In this document: positions 1-6,520 of the stretch, in pieces
Layout: each line of letters opens with the position of its first letter
How positions within the stretch are numbered: the first letter of the stretch is position 1
Assembly (NCBI GenBank): GCA_943324415.2
Contig: CALPLN020000088.1
Span: forward strand, 1-7,619
DNA length: 7,619 nucleotides
Direction: 5' to 3'
Source of the DNA: Sediminibacterium ginsengisoli
GTDB lineage: Bacteria; Bacteroidota; Bacteroidia; Chitinophagales; Chitinophagaceae
Made by a program: the position numbers and the translations under genes
Notes under the pieces: generated by a model
Databases searched by the model: none
The model's input: the letters and a program-made list of their open reading frames with translations, nothing else
What the model was told of the DNA's origin: nothing

Positions 1-338
1 AGAATAAGATAAGTGATAGCGCCTACAAATACCAAAAAGACATTGAATCAAAACAAAAAATCATTGTAGGTGTAAACGAATACCAAACCGAAGAGACCAC
101 CAAAATTCCTGTTTTTAAAATTGACGCCAGTATCCAAGAAGCACAAATTGAGAAAATAAAAACGTTGAAAGCCAATCGTGACAATGCCCTTGCACAATCT
201 TGTTTGGATGCCATTGCAGCAGCTGCAAATGCAGGACACAATATCATGCCTCCAGTGATTGCGGCAGTTGAAGCTAAATGTACTTTGGGAGAGATATCGG
301 ATACACTTAGAAAAATCTTTGGAGAATATCAAGCATAA
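1..338 (+). CDS. Methylmalonyl-CoA mutase family catalytic subunit, C-terminal fragment
   Basis: This is the 3' end of a gene that starts before the window; the frame begins at base 3 and 111 residues are visible before TAA. The fragment matches the end of the substrate-binding catalytic (TIM-barrel) part of adenosylcobalamin-dependent acyl-CoA mutases: an early KYQKDIESKQKIIVGVNEY segment, then an acidic linker, a helical DNALAQSCLDAIAAAA segment, NIMPPVIAAVEAKCTLGEI, and a final DTLRKIFGEYQA. Such enzymes interconvert methylmalonyl-CoA and succinyl-CoA, or isobutyryl- and butyryl-CoA in relatives. The protein stops right after this domain. No cobalamin-binding domain (DxHxxG) follows, so it is a stand-alone catalytic subunit that would need a separate B12-binding partner, as in the IcmA/IcmB-type arrangement. 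The exact substrate cannot be told from this fragment. The next gene starts 69 bp downstream on the same strand, with no terminator visible between them. Confidence 0.85.
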   Translation, partial: NKISDSAYKYQKDIESKQKIIVGVNEYQTEETTKIPVFKIDASIQEAQIEKIKTLKANRDNALAQSCLDAIAAAANAGHNIMPPVIAAVEAKCTLGEISDTLRKIFGEYQA

Positions 339-407
339 ATCGATCCATATATAAATCCAAAAAAAATAATTATCATACAACTTTCATTCATCATCAAATC
401 CTACCCA

Positions 408-1700
408 ATGCGTAAAATTTTATTCGCAATGAGCTTATTGATTGCAGGCAATTCAATAGCACAAGATCTCCCAAAAAATTATACTCAACTCTTAGAAAAA
501 GTTGAACCTGAATTAATTCAATGGAGAAGACATTTTCACCAAAATCCAGAATTGTCCAATAGAGAATACAATACGGGTAAGTACATTGCAGATTTCTTAA
601 AAACATTGCCAGGTATCGAAGTTCGCTTTCCTGTTGCAAAAACAGGAGTCGTGGCAGTGTTGAAAGGTGGGAAACCAGGTGCAGTCGTAGCATTAAGAGC
701 AGACATCGATGCGTTACCTGTTTATGAAAGAAATAGCCTACCCTTTGCTTCTAAAGTAACAGCAGACTATGATGGTAAAAAAGTGCCTGTAATGCACGCT
801 TGTGGACATGATTCACATACTTCTATTTTAATGGCTACTGCCAAAGTGTTGCATGCTATGCAGAAAGACCTTCCGGGAACAGTGGTATTCTTGTTTCAAC
901 CAGCAGAGGAAGGCGCTCCAGGAACCGAAGAAGGTGGTGCTCCTTTGATGATTAAAGAAGGTGCATTAGACAATCCAAAAGTGGATGCCGTATTCGGGAT
1001 TCATATTAGTTCTCAAACTCCAGTAGGTACTTTAAAATACAAATCTGGTGCATTCATGGCTTCTTCTGATTGGTTTACCATTAAAGTGAATGGCAAAGGC
1101 AGTCACGGTTCTCAACCTTGGGGTGGTGTAGATCCAATTGCAGCTTCGGCTCAGATTATAGAAGGCTTACAACATATCGTAAGTAGACAAATGGATTTAA
1201 CCACAGCGCCAGTAGTGATTACAGTTGGCACAATCAACAGTGGTGTTCGTTCTAATATCATTCCAGAAACTGCAGAGATGACTGGAACCATTCGAACCTT
1301 AGATAGTAAAATGCAAAAGGATGTACATGAACGTATTCAACACACTGTAAAAACAATTGCAGTAAGTTCAGGCGCTACTGCTGACGTAAACATCGACACA
1401 AAAACCTTGGTAACTTACAATGACCCTAGCTTAGTTAAAAAAACATTACCTGCATTGATCAAAGCAGCAGGTGCGGAAAATGTATCAGAGTCTACATGGG
1501 TGACTGGTGCAGAAGACTTCTCTTTTTATGGTGAAAAAGCACCGAGTTTCTTTTTTAATCTAGGTGCATTACCAAAAGGAACAGATCCAAGTAAAGCAGG
1601 TCCTCACCATACACCAGATTTTTATTTAGATGAGTCTGGATTTATTGTAGGAGTGAAAGCTTTCTGTCAATTGGTATTTGATCATTCAAAGACTAAATAA
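408..1700 (+). CDS. Exported M20-family (M20D-type) amidohydrolase / metallopeptidase
   Basis: A 430-residue zinc/manganese hydrolase of the M20 family, in the amidohydrolase group that includes hippurate hydrolase, N-acyl-amino-acid amidohydrolases and plant IAA-amino-acid hydrolases. Residues 1-19 look like a Sec signal peptide (basic MRK, hydrophobic core, cleavage near SIAQ-D), so it probably acts in the periplasm. Catalytic motifs in order: ALRADIDALPVYE (95-107), HACGHD (130-135, ligands Cys132 and His134), FQPAEEG (163-169, Glu167 as probable general base and Glu168 as ligand), GIH (His199), GAEDFSF (367-373) and HHTPDF (His401 as last ligand). A lid/dimerisation domain spans about 219-330 and includes GKGSHGSQPWGGVDP. 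It likely removes an acyl group from an N-acylated amino acid or trims a peptide; the substrate cannot be predicted. The ATG at 408 is preferred over the one at 429 because it supplies the basic end of the signal peptide. Only 6 bp separate it from the convergent yggS. Confidence 0.92.
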   Translation: MRKILFAMSLLIAGNSIAQDLPKNYTQLLEKVEPELIQWRRHFHQNPELSNREYNTGKYIADFLKTLPGIEVRFPVAKTGVVAVLKGGKPGAVVALRADIDALPVYERNSLPFASKVTADYDGKKVPVMHACGHDSHTSILMATAKVLHAMQKDLPGTVVFLFQPAEEGAPGTEEGGAPLMIKEGALDNPKVDAVFGIHISSQTPVGTLKYKSGAFMASSDWFTIKVNGKGSHGSQPWGGVDPIAASAQIIEGLQHIVSRQMDLTTAPVVITVGTINSGVRSNIIPETAEMTGTIRTLDSKMQKDVHERIQHTVKTIAVSSGATADVNIDTKTLVTYNDPSLVKKTLPALIKAAGAENVSESTWVTGAEDFSFYGEKAPSFFFNLGALPKGTDPSKAGPHHTPDFYLDESGFIVGVKAFCQLVFDHSKTK

Positions 1701-1706
1701 TAGGTA

Positions 1707-2393
1707 CTATTTATTATTTGGTGCAGGATAATTTCTTGCACCAAATAATAAACTACCAATTCGCACCATATTACTGCCTTCTTGAATTGCGATTTCATAA
1801 TCTCCACTCATCCCCATACTTAGTGTATCAAAACTACCATCAGGAAAAGCTTGTTGGGCTTTGACAAAATAAGCATGTAAAGTAGAAAACTCTTGTCTTA
1901 ATAATGCTTGATCATCAGAAAAACTAGCCATCCCCATTAAACCTCTACAGCGAATATGGGTATAGTTAGCCATTCTCCCACTTAATAATAATTCATGTAG
2001 GGAAGGCCCATCAAAGCCAAATTTTGTTTCTTCTGTTGCAATATGTACTTGTAATAAACAGTCGATGACCCTACCCTGTTTTGCCCCTTGTTTATTGATC
2101 TCTGCTAATAATTTTTCTGAATCAACGCCATGAATCATGTACACAAATGGCGCGATGTATTTTACTTTATTGGATTGTAAATGCCCTATAAAATGCCATT
2201 GAATGTCTTTTGGTAATGTTGCAGCTTTATCTACCAGTTCTTGCACATAATTCTCCCCAAAAGCACGATGACCTAATGCATATAATTCCATTAGCTCCTC
2301 ATTGGGCTTGGTTTTACTCACAGCAATCAACGAGACCTGTTTGTCTGCTAAACTTGCTTGAATCGTTTGATAGGCTGAAATGTTTACTGGCAT
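1707..2393 (-). CDS. yggS: YggS/PROSC-family pyridoxal phosphate homeostasis protein
   Basis: A 228-residue fold-type III, alanine-racemase-like single-domain protein. It binds pyridoxal 5'-phosphate but has no known enzymatic activity; family members (E. coli YggS, human PLPBP) buffer PLP and affect amino-acid and keto-acid metabolism. Visible signatures: AVSKTKP with the PLP-binding Lys27, FGENYVQE (45-52), WHFIGHLQSNK (66-76), CRGLMGMASF (149-158), and the phosphate-binding end LSMGMSGDYEIAI (191-203) with SNMVRIGSLLFGARNY (207-222). Length is normal for the family. The short tail PAPNNK after FGARNY is encoded by the 3' part of the hairpin at 1710-1752. The ATG at 2391-2393 is supported by a Bacteroidota -7 box only 6 bp upstream, which predicts a leaderless mRNA. 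It lies downstream of the acyl-CoA dehydrogenase on the same strand, but seems to have its own promoter. Confidence 0.95.
   Translation of the reverse strand: MPVNISAYQTIQASLADKQVSLIAVSKTKPNEELMELYALGHRAFGENYVQELVDKAATLPKDIQWHFIGHLQSNKVKYIAPFVYMIHGVDSEKLLAEINKQGAKQGRVIDCLLQVHIATEETKFGFDGPSLHELLLSGRMANYTHIRCRGLMGMASFSDDQALLRQEFSTLHAYFVKAQQAFPDGSFDTLSMGMSGDYEIAIQEGSNMVRIGSLLFGARNYPAPNNK
1710..1752. terminator. Perfect 16-bp inverted repeat between convergent genes, probable bidirectional 3'-end hairpin
   Basis: The arms at 1710-1725 (tttattatttggtgca) and 1737-1752 (tgcaccaaataataaa) are exact reverse complements around an 11-nt loop. The hairpin begins 9 nt after the stop codon of the M20 gene and lies entirely within the last codons of yggS, immediately before its TAG. 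Position and symmetry suggest a shared 3'-end structure for both transcripts. It lacks a run of U after the stem in either direction, so it is not a textbook intrinsic terminator. It may instead stabilise the 3' ends or work with another factor. Confidence 0.6.
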
Positions 2394-2399
2394 AGGTTA

Positions 2400-2430
2400 C
2401 AAAGGTAATCAGAACAAATCGAAATAGCAA
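2400..2430 (-). promoter_or_regulatory. Bacteroidota-type promoter of yggS
   Basis: On the minus strand TACCTTTG (2407 to 2400) matches the -7 consensus TAnnTTTG exactly. A TTG at 2430 to 2428 lies 20 bp upstream, within the usual spacing for a -33 element. The box ends 6 bp before the yggS ATG, so transcription should start at or next to the start codon. The -33 element lies 4 bp beyond the stop codon of the upstream acyl-CoA dehydrogenase gene, so the promoter fills the whole 41-bp gap. Confidence 0.65.
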
Positions 2431-2434
2431 TCGA

Positions 2435-3589
2435 TTATCTTGTAATAGATCGGCCAATCACCATCTTCTGAATCTCAGAAGTACCTTCATAAATTTGAGT
2501 AATTTTTGCATCACGCATAAGGCGCTCAACATGAAACTCTTTTACAAAGCCATATCCACCATGCACTTGAACAGCCTCAGTAGTCACCCACATTGCTGTG
2601 TCACTTGCGTGTAATTTTGCCATGGCTGCACTCATCACATAATCCATATGATTGTCTTTCTCCCATGCAGCTTTATAACATAATAATCTTGCCGTTTCAA
2701 TTCTAGTTGCCATTTCTGCCAATTTAAATTGGATCGCTTGGTGTTCGTGAATTGGTTTACCAAAAGATTTTCTTTCTTTACTATAAGCTAGTGCTAATTC
2801 ATACGCACCACTTGCAATTCCCAATGCTTGAGCTGCAATACCAATTCTGCCTCCGTTCAATGTTTTCATTGCAAAATTGAAACCAAAACCATCTTCACCA
2901 ATTCTATTTTCTTTTGGAACAATTACATCCATGAATGAAATTGAATGCGTATCACTTCCACGAATACCCATCTTATTTTCCTTAGGTCCAACCGTAATTC
3001 CCGGTGTATTTTTTTCTACTATAAATGCATTGATACCTCTTGATCCTTTTGAAGCATCTGTCTGCGCCATCACTAAATATACAGATGCCGTTGACCCATT
3101 GGTGATCCAGTTTTTAACACCGTTCAATACATAATGGTCGCCTTTGTCTACCGCACTGGTATGTTGGTGAGTTGCATCACTACCCGCTTCTGGTTCACTT
3201 AATAAAAATGCGCCTACATACAATTCACCCTCTTTTTTCCCTTGAGCCAATGGTGTTAAATATTTTTGTTTTTGTGCTTCATTTCCATAATGTTCCAACC
3301 CCCAACACACTAAGCTATTGTTCACACTCACGCTTACACTCACACTTGAATCTACTTTGCTAATTTCTTCCATTGCTAAAACATAACTAATGGTATCCAT
3401 ACCTGCACCACCATATTCAGCTGGAGTCATGATCCCCATAAAACCTAAATCGGCCAATTGTAACAATTGTTCTTTAGGTACTTTTTGGTGCTCATCTCTT
3501 TCAATTACACCAGGTAAACACTGTTGTTGTGCAAATTCACGAGCCGCTTTTTGAATCATTAACTGCTCTTCTGATAAACGAAAATCCAT
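2435..3589 (-). CDS. Acyl-CoA dehydrogenase (FAD-dependent)
   Basis: A 384-residue flavoprotein that oxidises acyl-CoA to trans-2-enoyl-CoA and passes electrons to electron-transfer flavoprotein, in fatty-acid or branched-chain amino-acid breakdown. An N-terminal helical domain begins DFRLSEEQLMIQ. Then come a central beta domain with the flavin signature GAFLLSEPEAGSD (about 126-138) and NGVKNWITNG (156-165), and a C-terminal helical domain with RKSFGKPI (273-280), VQVHGGYGFVKEFHVERLMRDAK (340-362) and IYEGTSEIQ. Glu368 in YEGTSE sits where short-chain (butyryl-CoA) dehydrogenases carry their catalytic base, so a short-chain substrate is likely. The frame can be extended to a TTG at 3607, but that codon lies inside a -7 promoter box. 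The ATG at 3589, giving the usual MDFxLSEEQ start, is therefore chosen. It is probably monocistronic, with a promoter and palindrome just upstream and the yggS promoter just downstream. Confidence 0.95.
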   Translation of the reverse strand: MDFRLSEEQLMIQKAAREFAQQQCLPGVIERDEHQKVPKEQLLQLADLGFMGIMTPAEYGGAGMDTISYVLAMEEISKVDSSVSVSVSVNNSLVCWGLEHYGNEAQKQKYLTPLAQGKKEGELYVGAFLLSEPEAGSDATHQHTSAVDKGDHYVLNGVKNWITNGSTASVYLVMAQTDASKGSRGINAFIVEKNTPGITVGPKENKMGIRGSDTHSISFMDVIVPKENRIGEDGFGFNFAMKTLNGGRIGIAAQALGIASGAYELALAYSKERKSFGKPIHEHQAIQFKLAEMATRIETARLLCYKAAWEKDNHMDYVMSAAMAKLHASDTAMWVTTEAVQVHGGYGFVKEFHVERLMRDAKITQIYEGTSEIQKMVIGRSITR

Positions 3590-3604
3590 AGTAAAATATT
3601 TGCT

Positions 3605-3636
3605 CAAAATTACACTAACAATTGTTAGCAGACAAA
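3605..3636 (-). promoter_or_regulatory. Bacteroidota-type promoter of the acyl-CoA dehydrogenase gene
   Basis: On the minus strand a TTTG (3636 to 3633) and TAATTTTG (3612 to 3605) are separated by exactly 20 bp, matching the TTTG/TAnnTTTG consensus. The -7 box ends 15 bp before the ATG at 3589, predicting a leader of roughly 5-10 nt. The AT-rich, otherwise gene-free stretch 3590-3694 contains this promoter; I see no strong intrinsic terminator in it for the amidase gene upstream. Confidence 0.65.
3615..3628. promoter_or_regulatory. 14-bp perfect palindrome in the promoter spacer, candidate operator
   Basis: CTAACAATTGTTAG is its own reverse complement and sits wholly between the -33 and -7 boxes of the acyl-CoA dehydrogenase promoter. 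A dimeric repressor bound there would block RNA polymerase. The form TAAC-N4-GTTA is of the kind bound by TetR-family regulators, several of which control fatty-acid degradation genes. The regulator itself is not in the window, so its identity is inference only. Confidence 0.45.
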
Positions 3637-3694
3637 CAATTTTAAAAGAAAATTATACCCAACTCCGCCAACTGATAAGTTGTTCTAAAGATGG

Positions 3695-4522
3695 CTATTT
3701 TACTAATTTGGCTTGAATCAATTGGGCCAAGACCGAGCTGTCAGCAGCAGACATTAAACGGGCACTATCTTGTCTAAAATGACGCTTAAAAGCAAGGATC
3801 GCAGCGATGCTGTCTTTGGTGTCATAACCCACCAAGCTCAATGCATGTTGGATAGACAAGCCCGCTGGTAATTGATAGTTTGTATCTGGTTCAAACCATA
3901 TTCCATACCCTTTTTCGAATAAGGTTTTCCATGGGAAATGAATATTGGGATCCACTTTTCGTCTTGGTGCAATATCACTATGACCCACAAAATGGTCCAC
4001 AGGAATTTGGTATTTATTTTTTAGTTGTCCTAGCAATTTCAAAAGACTGTTAATTTGAGCTGGCTCAAAAGGCTCAAAACCGTTGTTGTCAATTTCAATT
4101 CCTATTGAACTAGAATTAAGGTCGGTATTGTTTCCCCAGCTTCCAATGCCTCCATGCCAAGCCCTCATATAATCATTCAACATATGGTGCACAGTACCAT
4201 CTTTGCAAATAACATAATGTGCACTCACTTTCGTTCTTTCTAATGTGAAGGTTTTCAAAGTTTGATCACAAGCATTTTGTGCCGTATGGTGTATCACCAC
4301 AAAATTTGGTTTGCGTAAATCAAAATTGGTTGTACCTACCCATTTTTCAGCAAGCGGCAATTGATTCTCAGATTGAGTAACAGGAGAAGCAATCAACTTT
4401 TTAGCCAATGTTTTTGCTTGTCGATTGTATTGACGATTCGTTTTTGCATACGGGAAACTGCTACAGGCATACACACCAATCAGCAATATCAAAAAAGTCG
4501 GCCACTTGAAATTCATACCCAT
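3695..4522 (-). CDS. Lipoprotein N-acetylmuramoyl-L-alanine amidase (Amidase_2, AmiD-like)
   Basis: A 275-residue zinc amidase expected to cut the bond between N-acetylmuramic acid and L-alanine in peptidoglycan or its fragments. The N-terminus has a hydrophobic stretch ending VYAC (Cys20), a probable lipobox, so the mature protein should be membrane-anchored in the periplasm. The Amidase_2 domain spans about 65-205: VVIHHTA (75-81, zinc ligand His78), VSAHYVI (99-105), SSIGIEIDN (138-146, probable catalytic Glu143) and GHSDIAPRRKVDPNIHFPW (180-198, ligands His181 and Asp191). Residues about 215-272, with HALSLVGYD and AAILAFKRHFR, resemble the small peptidoglycan-binding domain that follows the amidase domain in E. 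coli AmiD. The start is either the ATG at 4522 or the one at 4516 (MNFKWP); both keep the signal. The gene lies 39 bp after aguA on the same strand with no promoter match between, so co-transcription is likely. Confidence 0.9.
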   Translation of the reverse strand: MGMNFKWPTFLILLIGVYACSSFPYAKTNRQYNRQAKTLAKKLIASPVTQSENQLPLAEKWVGTTNFDLRKPNFVVIHHTAQNACDQTLKTFTLERTKVSAHYVICKDGTVHHMLNDYMRAWHGGIGSWGNNTDLNSSSIGIEIDNNGFEPFEPAQINSLLKLLGQLKNKYQIPVDHFVGHSDIAPRRKVDPNIHFPWKTLFEKGYGIWFEPDTNYQLPAGLSIQHALSLVGYDTKDSIAAILAFKRHFRQDSARLMSAADSSVLAQLIQAKLVK

Positions 4523-4561
4523 AGATTAATCATTTAAAAAAGATGGAACTTTAGTTTATCC

Positions 4562-5617
4562 TTATTTTATACTTGGTTCTTGTTGACTTAAACAATGAAA
4601 ACTACCTAATCCCCAAATGATATCAGTGGAGTCAATCCCAACAACAGCTCTTGTTGGAAAACAATCTTGAATGATGCGCATCGCTTGGTCATCTTGATCA
4701 CAACGATAAGTTGGCACGACTACATGATCATTGCTAATATAAAAATTAGCATAAGAAGCGGGCAACATTTGGTCTTCGTAAATCACATCTGCTGGCATTG
4801 GTAATTCAACAATATTTAGTTGCTTACCATTGATTAAACGCATTTGTTTTAACTCTTTTAAGTTCTCTTGTAACAACCCATAATTTTCGGAATCTTGGTT
4901 GGAATCGACCACGGTCACCACCGTATCTTCATTCACAAAACGAACCGTATCGTCAATATGTCCATCGGTGTCATCTCCTACAATACCCTCTGATACCCAT
5001 AACACTTGATCGACACCATAATAATCACAAAGGTATTTTTCGATTTGTGATTGGTTCAAATGTGGGTTTCTATTTTCATTTAACAGACAACATTTAGAAG
5101 TCAACACCGTACCTGCACCATTAAAATCAACGGATCCACCTTCCATGATGATATTCGGATAAAATACGGGCAAGTTTAGGGCCTCCGCAATGCGCGTTGG
5201 AATCACATCATCTAAATCATAAGGAGGATACTTTCCACCCCATGCATTGATATTCCAGTCCACGATCACTTTTGGTGTATCAGGATTGTCGCCAATTAAA
5301 AAACTTGGTCCATGGTCTCTACACCAAGCATCATTGGTTGGATGAATATAAAATTGCACTTTGGAAAGATCTACATTTAAAGCCTGCATCATCTGTGTAG
5401 CAGTTGATTGCATTGCTGCATCAACCACGTTGATACAAACCCTCTGAGACAAAGTAAGAATCTTAATGAATTCAATATAAGAGGGATAGATGCTATCTAA
5501 TTTGCCTGGCCAACTTGCTTCTTTATGCGGCCAACTTAACCAAGTAGCGTCCTGTTTAGCAAACTCTGCAGGAAAATGATACCCCAAAGATTTTGGTGTA
5601 ATAATACTATTGCTCAT
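4562..5617 (-). CDS. aguA: Agmatine deiminase
   Basis: A 351-residue guanidine-group-modifying enzyme of the peptidyl-arginine-deiminase-like (PAD_porph) family. It hydrolyses agmatine to N-carbamoylputrescine and ammonia in the cytoplasm, in the arginine decarboxylase route to putrescine. Visible features: FPAEFAKQDATWLSWPH near the N-terminus, NDAWCRDHGPSF (95-106) with substrate-binding Asp96, MEGGSVDF (158-165) with Glu159, DDTDGHIDD (215-223) with His220 and Asp222, and GLGSFHCLSQQEP (336-348) with catalytic Cys342. These are all the residues expected for the Cys-His-Glu mechanism by analogy with characterised agmatine deiminases. Length is normal. The ATG at 5617 lies inside the last codons of aguB, an 11-bp overlap that indicates translational coupling. 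The neighbouring gene supplies the next enzyme of the pathway, which makes agmatine a much better assignment than a peptidyl-arginine substrate. Confidence 0.95.
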   Translation of the reverse strand: MSNSIITPKSLGYHFPAEFAKQDATWLSWPHKEASWPGKLDSIYPSYIEFIKILTLSQRVCINVVDAAMQSTATQMMQALNVDLSKVQFYIHPTNDAWCRDHGPSFLIGDNPDTPKVIVDWNINAWGGKYPPYDLDDVIPTRIAEALNLPVFYPNIIMEGGSVDFNGAGTVLTSKCCLLNENRNPHLNQSQIEKYLCDYYGVDQVLWVSEGIVGDDTDGHIDDTVRFVNEDTVVTVVDSNQDSENYGLLQENLKELKQMRLINGKQLNIVELPMPADVIYEDQMLPASYANFYISNDHVVVPTYRCDQDDQAMRIIQDCFPTRAVVGIDSTDIIWGLGSFHCLSQQEPSIK

Positions 5618-6485
5618 CGTCTATATATCTTTTTGTAATGGGTTGGTAAGAATCAATTCTGCGATCACGTAGGAATGGCCAATGTGTTCTATAACTATCA
5701 GATTTTTCTGTATCAATATCGACTACTGCAATTTCTTCTTGGTCATGAGAAGCTTTGTACAATAAAGTTCCAAATGGATTACTCACAAAACTTCCGCCCC
5801 AGAATTGCATCAAACCATCTTGTTCTAATCCAACGCGATTCACACTAATGACTGGGACTCCATTTGCAATTGCATGGCTTCTTTGAATCGTCTGCCATGC
5901 ATTGTATTGTTCTGTATTGGTTGCCTCGTCTTGTGCAGTTGCCCAACCAATGGCTGTTGGATAAAACAACATTTCGGCACCCATCAAACTCGTAATTCTT
6001 GCCGCTTCAGGATACCATTGATCCCAACAAATTAGCACTCCAATAGTTGCAAATTTAGTTTTGAAAACTTTGTAGCCTAAATCTCCTGGAGTGAAATAAA
6101 ATTTTTCATAATAAGCTGGATCATCAGGGATATGCATTTTACGGTACTTACCTAAATACCTTCCATCCGCATCCAAAACTGCAGTGGTATTGTGGTATAA
6201 TCCTTCTGCTCTTTTTTCAAACAAAGAAGCAATTATCACCACATTCAATTCCTTTGCCAACAAAGACAATTCGTCTGTTGTTTTACCAGGAATAGGTTCT
6301 GCTAATTTAAAATTTTCATACGCTTCTACATCACAGAAGTACAAAGAAGTGTACAACTCTTGCAAACAAATAATTTGTGCACCTTGATTGGCTGCAGCTT
6401 TAATTTTGTCTATCGCTTTAGTTTTATTCGTTTGTACATCTGCGGTACAAGACATTTGAACTAATCCTACTTTTACTATTGACAT
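5607..6485 (-). CDS. aguB: N-carbamoylputrescine amidase
   Basis: A 292-residue nitrilase-superfamily amidase that hydrolyses N-carbamoylputrescine to putrescine, carbon dioxide and ammonia. The catalytic triad is visible: Glu43 in CLQELY, Lys116 in KYRKMHIPDDP and Cys153 in VLICWDQWYPEAAR. The strings FYFTPGDLGYKVF, YPTAIGW and SVNRVG are typical of the plant/bacterial AguB group rather than of beta-ureidopropionases. The frame can be opened to a TTG at 6491, but the ATG at 6485 (MSIVKVGLVQMS) fits the family start and is chosen. The gene begins 35 bp after bshB1 ends, with no promoter match in the gap, and its last codons overlap the aguA start. Together with aguA it completes agmatine to putrescine; no agmatine source (arginine decarboxylase, SpeA) is in the window. 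Confidence 0.95.
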   Translation of the reverse strand: MSIVKVGLVQMSCTADVQTNKTKAIDKIKAAANQGAQIICLQELYTSLYFCDVEAYENFKLAEPIPGKTTDELSLLAKELNVVIIASLFEKRAEGLYHNTTAVLDADGRYLGKYRKMHIPDDPAYYEKFYFTPGDLGYKVFKTKFATIGVLICWDQWYPEAARITSLMGAEMLFYPTAIGWATAQDEATNTEQYNAWQTIQRSHAIANGVPVISVNRVGLEQDGLMQFWGGSFVSNPFGTLLYKASHDQEEIAVVDIDTEKSDSYRTHWPFLRDRRIDSYQPITKRYIDDEQ

Positions 6486-6520
6486 ATTCAATCTTTAAAT
6501 GTGTAATTGTATTTTTTAAA

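Noticed and set aside
339..407. Search for a TAnnTTTG promoter for the M20 gene in the gap after the mutase
   Set aside because: No match was found; the nearest string (TACTTTG, inside the mutase coding region) has the wrong spacing. The gene may be co-transcribed or use a diverged promoter.
48..693. Long minus-strand open frames opposite the mutase and M20 genes, and similar plus-strand frames opposite the other genes
   Set aside because: They are antisense shadows of well-recognised genes, with low-complexity or Cys/Phe-rich translations and no recognisable domain or start signal.
3318..3356. Repetitive SSVSVSVSVNN segment in the acyl-CoA dehydrogenase with matching imperfect DNA repeats
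   Set aside because: The position corresponds to a variable Ser/Val-rich stretch before the conserved NNSL motif of the family. The repeats are imperfect and the frame is intact.
3638..3682. Possible terminator hairpins downstream of the amidase gene (5-bp CAACT-gata-AGTTG and an all-AT AATTTT/AAAATT stem)
   Set aside because: The stems are short or purely A/T, so I do not claim a terminator. The amidase transcript end remains unassigned.
4054..4079. 7-bp inverted repeat TTTGAGC-tg-GCTCAAA next to a 9-bp tandem repeat (ggctcaaaa twice) in the amidase gene
   Set aside because: Both lie in the middle of the coding region, and the tandem copy simply encodes FEP-FEP in a stretch where FEPF-like sequence fits the family. 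A two-base loop is too tight for a stable hairpin, and there is no sign of phase variation or frameshift.
6486..6520. Possible separate promoter for aguB in the gap after bshB1
   Set aside because: The 35-bp gap is AT-rich but has no TAnnTTTG box on the minus strand, so operon transcription from the bshB1 promoter is the simpler reading.
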